A DNA stretch of 61,290 bases. It comes from Desulfobacterales bacterium (GTDB lineage: Bacteria > Desulfobacterota > Desulfobacteria > Desulfobacterales > Desulfolunaceae). The stretch covers positions 1 to 61,290 of the forward strand of contig JAKSCC010000326.1 of the NCBI GenBank assembly GCA_022360815.1, in the 5' to 3' direction. The position numbers and the translations under genes were made by a program. Below are positions 58,914 through 61,290 of the stretch, piece after piece; position 1 is the stretch's first letter, and each line of letters begins with the position of its first letter. The notes beneath the pieces are model-generated. The model searched no databases, was not told where the DNA came from, and saw only the letters and a list, made by a program, of their open reading frames with translations.

Positions 58914-60191
58914 ATGAAAAAAGTCTTAAGCAGTTTCCTCTTTTTCAGTGCCTTGCTGAACGTGGCCTCATGGACCCTGCCTCAACCTGGTGCGGAACCC
59001 CTTGATCAGCTTATTTTCGAAGCGTTGCATCAGAACTCAAGCTTGAACATGTTCTCAAGAGAGATTGCTGCAGCACAAGAGCAGTCTCGGTTTGATGCAT
59101 CCCTTCCCACCCCCCGAGTGGGCCTTGGATTGGCAAACCTTCCCCTGACGGGTCTCTCCTTGAATCAGGAGCCCATGACCCAGAAGCAGCTTTCCGTGAC
59201 CCAGCGACTCCCCTGGCCCGGCAAGCGCCATCTTGCTTCGCAGATCTCTTTGAACCAGAGTTTTGAGCTGAAAGCCCAAAAGGGCCTTCGCTCCCTTGAA
59301 CTGGCCCATGCTGTAAGGCAGGGCTACTACGATATCTGGTACCTTTCTGAAAAATTGCACCTGAATCAGGTCTTCAGCCGATTGGTGGAAGATGCCAGAG
59401 ACTCTGCGGTTTCCCGTTATGAATCCGGTCGTGAAACGCAGCAAGCTGTCCTTATGGGAGAGCTGGAGCTGACCCGTCTTACCGAGGAGTCCATCGCCCT
59501 TAAAGGAGAGCTGGCCTTGCGTCAGCAGCAGATGAACGCCCTTTTGGAGCGAAAAGCGTTTAAACCCATTGAGGTGACAGATGAGGTCTCCTTGCCGGAG
59601 GCACGCGGCAACAGTTGGTGGCTGGAGCGTGCTTTAAGGGCCCCGGAAAGGGCGCGGCTTCGGTGGCGTCATGAGAAAAAGATGGCGGCTTTAGGGCTTG
59701 CCGAGAAAAACCCCATGCCCGATGTGGATGTGAAGCTGAGCTATGGGCAGCGGGAAGCTGACAGCTCCGGGCGATCCCGCGACGATTTTATCTCTGTCTC
59801 CCTCTCTTTTCCTGTTCCCCTGTGGAAAGCGTCTCGTGAAGACAGGCTCACCGCATCCCGAAGGCAGCAGGCCCGGGCAGCCCATCAGGGCCTTCAAGGC
59901 TACGACCTTGCCATTCCCCACCGTATTTCAGCCCTTGTGACCCAAATGGAGACCGCAGCAGCCCGGCACCAGCACTACCTGAAAAGCTGGATCCCCAGAG
60001 CACGGCAACTGGCCGATGCCCTCGTCTCCCGTTATGAGGTGGGGGAGGGCTCCTACGAGACGATGATTCGAGGCTTGATGGACGCCATGCAAGCGGAGGT
60101 GATGGGCAAAGAGTACCTCAGACAGGCTTTGGTGGCGGAGTCTGAGTTGATGCGACTGGCCGGAGTGTTGCCAGAGTCAGGAGGTGAGTGA
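58914..60191 (+). CDS. TolC-family outer-membrane channel, CusC-like
   Basis: A signal peptide (residues 1-20) is followed by the TolC-type repeat architecture: ALHQNSSL at the start, LPTPRVGLGLANLPLTG, the QRLPWPGKRHL block typical of metal-efflux channels, long helical stretches (AHAVRQGYYDIWYLSEKL, ALVSRYEVGEGSYETM), and a second copy in the C-terminal half. It forms the outer-membrane exit of an RND pump. At 425 residues it is of normal size. The next gene starts on its stop codon (TGATG overlap), confirming an operon with a CusB-like adaptor. Confidence 0.85.
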   Translation: MKKVLSSFLFFSALLNVASWTLPQPGAEPLDQLIFEALHQNSSLNMFSREIAAAQEQSRFDASLPTPRVGLGLANLPLTGLSLNQEPMTQKQLSVTQRLPWPGKRHLASQISLNQSFELKAQKGLRSLELAHAVRQGYYDIWYLSEKLHLNQVFSRLVEDARDSAVSRYESGRETQQAVLMGELELTRLTEESIALKGELALRQQQMNALLERKAFKPIEVTDEVSLPEARGNSWWLERALRAPERARLRWRHEKKMAALGLAEKNPMPDVDVKLSYGQREADSSGRSRDDFISVSLSFPVPLWKASREDRLTASRRQQARAAHQGLQGYDLAIPHRISALVTQMETAAARHQHYLKSWIPRARQLADALVSRYEVGEGSYETMIRGLMDAMQAEVMGKEYLRQALVAESELMRLAGVLPESGGE

Positions 60192-61290
60192 TGCAGCGGG
60201 TGAAAAGATGGCATATCGGTCTGGTTTTTCTGCTTTTGATTGTGGCCTTTGTGGCGACCGTGGTGGTGATGCGTGGGGACTCCTCCAAGGAGAAGGGGAT
60301 GATCTCCCATGGTGATCACAGCCATGAGAGTGAAGCCGACCTCTGGACCTGCAGCATGCACCCCTTCATTGTGGTGGACGAGCCCGGGGATTGCCCGGTC
60401 TGTGCCATGGACCTGGTTCCCAAGAAAAAGGAGGAGGCTCCCAAGGGGCCTCAAGAGAGGGTGATCGCCTACTGGCGGGCTCCTATGAACCCCAAAGAGG
60501 TTTATAACGCCCCGGGCAAAAGCGCCATGGGAATGGAGCTTGTTCCCGTATACGAGGACGAATTGGTGGGCGGTGTGGTGATCTCCATCGACCCGGTGGT
60601 GGAGCAGAATATGGGCGTTCGCCTCACCGAGGCGAGACGCTCGGCCCTGACGCGACGTGTGCGAACCTGGGGCAATGTGACCTTTGACGAGACGCAGACC
60701 TTTGGCATCAGCCCCCGGTTTTCCGGGTGGATTCAAAAGCTGTGGATCCATTACGAAGGCCAGCCGGTGAAAAAGGGGGACCCCCTTTATGCGGTCTACT
60801 CCCCGGAGCTGATCGCCGCTCAGCAGGAGTATCTCAATGCAAGGCGGAGCCATGCGATCGCAAAGGGAGATACCCAAAAGCGCCTTTTGGATTCGGCCAG
60901 GCGAAAGCTTATCAATTATGGGATTTCAGATTCGGAAATTCGGCGTTCAGAGGCTCTGGGGCGGGCCCTGGAGTCGGTGACCCTTACCTCGCCTTACAAG
61001 GGTGTGGTGACATCAACGATGGCGGTAGAAGGGGGCTTTTTTAAGGCGGGGGCCTCTCTTTTTACCATTTCAGATCTCTCCCGCATCTGGGCGGAGGCCC
61101 GTATTTACGAATATGAGGTGCCGCAGGTGACGGTGGGCCAGCGAGCGGTGGTGGAGCTCCCCTTTGAGAAGGGACGCAAGCTTGAAGGGGCTGTCACTTT
61201 TGTGGCTCCGGTGATGCAAGGGGAGACGCGGGATCTTTCGGTCCGGCTTGAGTTTGAAAACCGTGACGGCCTTCTGAAACCGGGAATGTA
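60191..61290 (+). CDS. CusB-like efflux adaptor, cut by the right edge
   Basis: The first 366 residues are present. After a membrane anchor (residues 9-27) and a His-rich stretch (SHGDHSHE), a heavy-metal-binding module CSMHPFIVVDEPGDCPVC (Cys 54, 68 and 71) and a second, Cys-free copy (APMNPKEVYNAPGKSAMGME) match CusB-type adaptors. The hairpin and beta-barrel parts follow (SGWIQKLWIHYEGQPVKKGD, LTSPYKGVV, SRIWAEARIYEYE). It links the inner-membrane RND pump, expected to the right, to the TolC-like channel. Silver/copper or other heavy-metal export is likely. Confidence 0.9.
   Translation, partial: MQRVKRWHIGLVFLLLIVAFVATVVVMRGDSSKEKGMISHGDHSHESEADLWTCSMHPFIVVDEPGDCPVCAMDLVPKKKEEAPKGPQERVIAYWRAPMNPKEVYNAPGKSAMGMELVPVYEDELVGGVVISIDPVVEQNMGVRLTEARRSALTRRVRTWGNVTFDETQTFGISPRFSGWIQKLWIHYEGQPVKKGDPLYAVYSPELIAAQQEYLNARRSHAIAKGDTQKRLLDSARRKLINYGISDSEIRRSEALGRALESVTLTSPYKGVVTSTMAVEGGFFKAGASLFTISDLSRIWAEARIYEYEVPQVTVGQRAVVELPFEKGRKLEGAVTFVAPVMQGETRDLSVRLEFENRDGLLKPGM

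Noticed and set aside
1..61290. CRISPR arrays, insertion sequences, prophage, integrases, direct-repeat clusters
   Set aside because: None were seen: no regularly spaced repeats, no transposase or integrase motifs, and no tRNA-linked attachment site.

Overview
The window is a chromosomal stretch of moderately GC-rich DNA, most likely from a Desulfobacterota (deltaproteobacterial, Desulfobacterales-like) anaerobe. This is inferred from gene content: a YedF selenium-metabolism protein, a Cys form of the UXX-star glutaredoxin-like family, a class I adenylate cyclase carrying HEAT and pentapeptide repeats, many multidomain sensor kinases, a betaine-type BCCT transporter, single-cluster ferredoxin and several zinc-ribbon proteins. 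No rRNA, tRNA, tmRNA, CRISPR array, insertion sequence or phage gene was recognised. Genes are densely packed, often with 4-base overlaps.

Left part (1-14.9 kb): the N-terminus of a TraB-family protein, a TPR lipoprotein, YedF, then a four-gene phosphorelay (HPt, receiver-kinase, receiver, CheA-like kinase lacking the CheW-like domain) behind a good sigma-70 promoter. Housekeeping genes follow: recN, a zinc-ribbon protein, a radical SAM protein, an MltB-type transglycosylase coupled to a PHP phosphatase, radA, rlmE, yebC and yebG.

Middle (14.9-31 kb): a decayed spondin-domain gene, two zinc-ribbon proteins, ferredoxin, a TIGR01777 epimerase, and a minus-strand block with DUF177, a protein with two Hfq/Sm-like domains, an EEP-family lipoprotein, a rhomboid protease and a YdgA-like protein. 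A broken DUF3857 gene follows. Next comes a catabolic module of three redox subunits (FAD oxidoreductase, [2Fe-2S] protein, FAD/NAD(P) oxidoreductase with BFD domain), an Asp/Glu-racemase-family protein and an IclR regulator, and then a convergent RNase II/R-family gene.

Right part (31-61 kb): a class I adenylate cyclase is followed directly by a CHASE2 class III adenylate cyclase whose promoter region carries a perfect CRP/FNR-like palindrome, and by an SH3-M48 metallopeptidase. Then come a PLP decarboxylase overlapping a SET-domain methyltransferase, a solitary DNA methyltransferase, a LOG protein, the UXX-star protein, ptsH (apparently with an AUU start) and ptsI, smpB, a BCCT transporter, a trypsin-fold protein with a substituted catalytic serine, a UvrD/Rep helicase, a giant hybrid kinase, uppP, an intact spondin-domain lipoprotein, and the start of a CusCB-type metal efflux operon preceded by a sigma-54-like promoter with an upstream inverted repeat.

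The strongest leads are the two adjacent adenylate cyclases of unrelated classes with a CRP-like site, the tandem Hfq-like protein, the non-ATG ptsH, the sigma-54 metal-efflux promoter, the SET/decarboxylase pair and the redox/racemase module of unknown substrate. All functional calls rest on motif recognition by eye; no database search was run.
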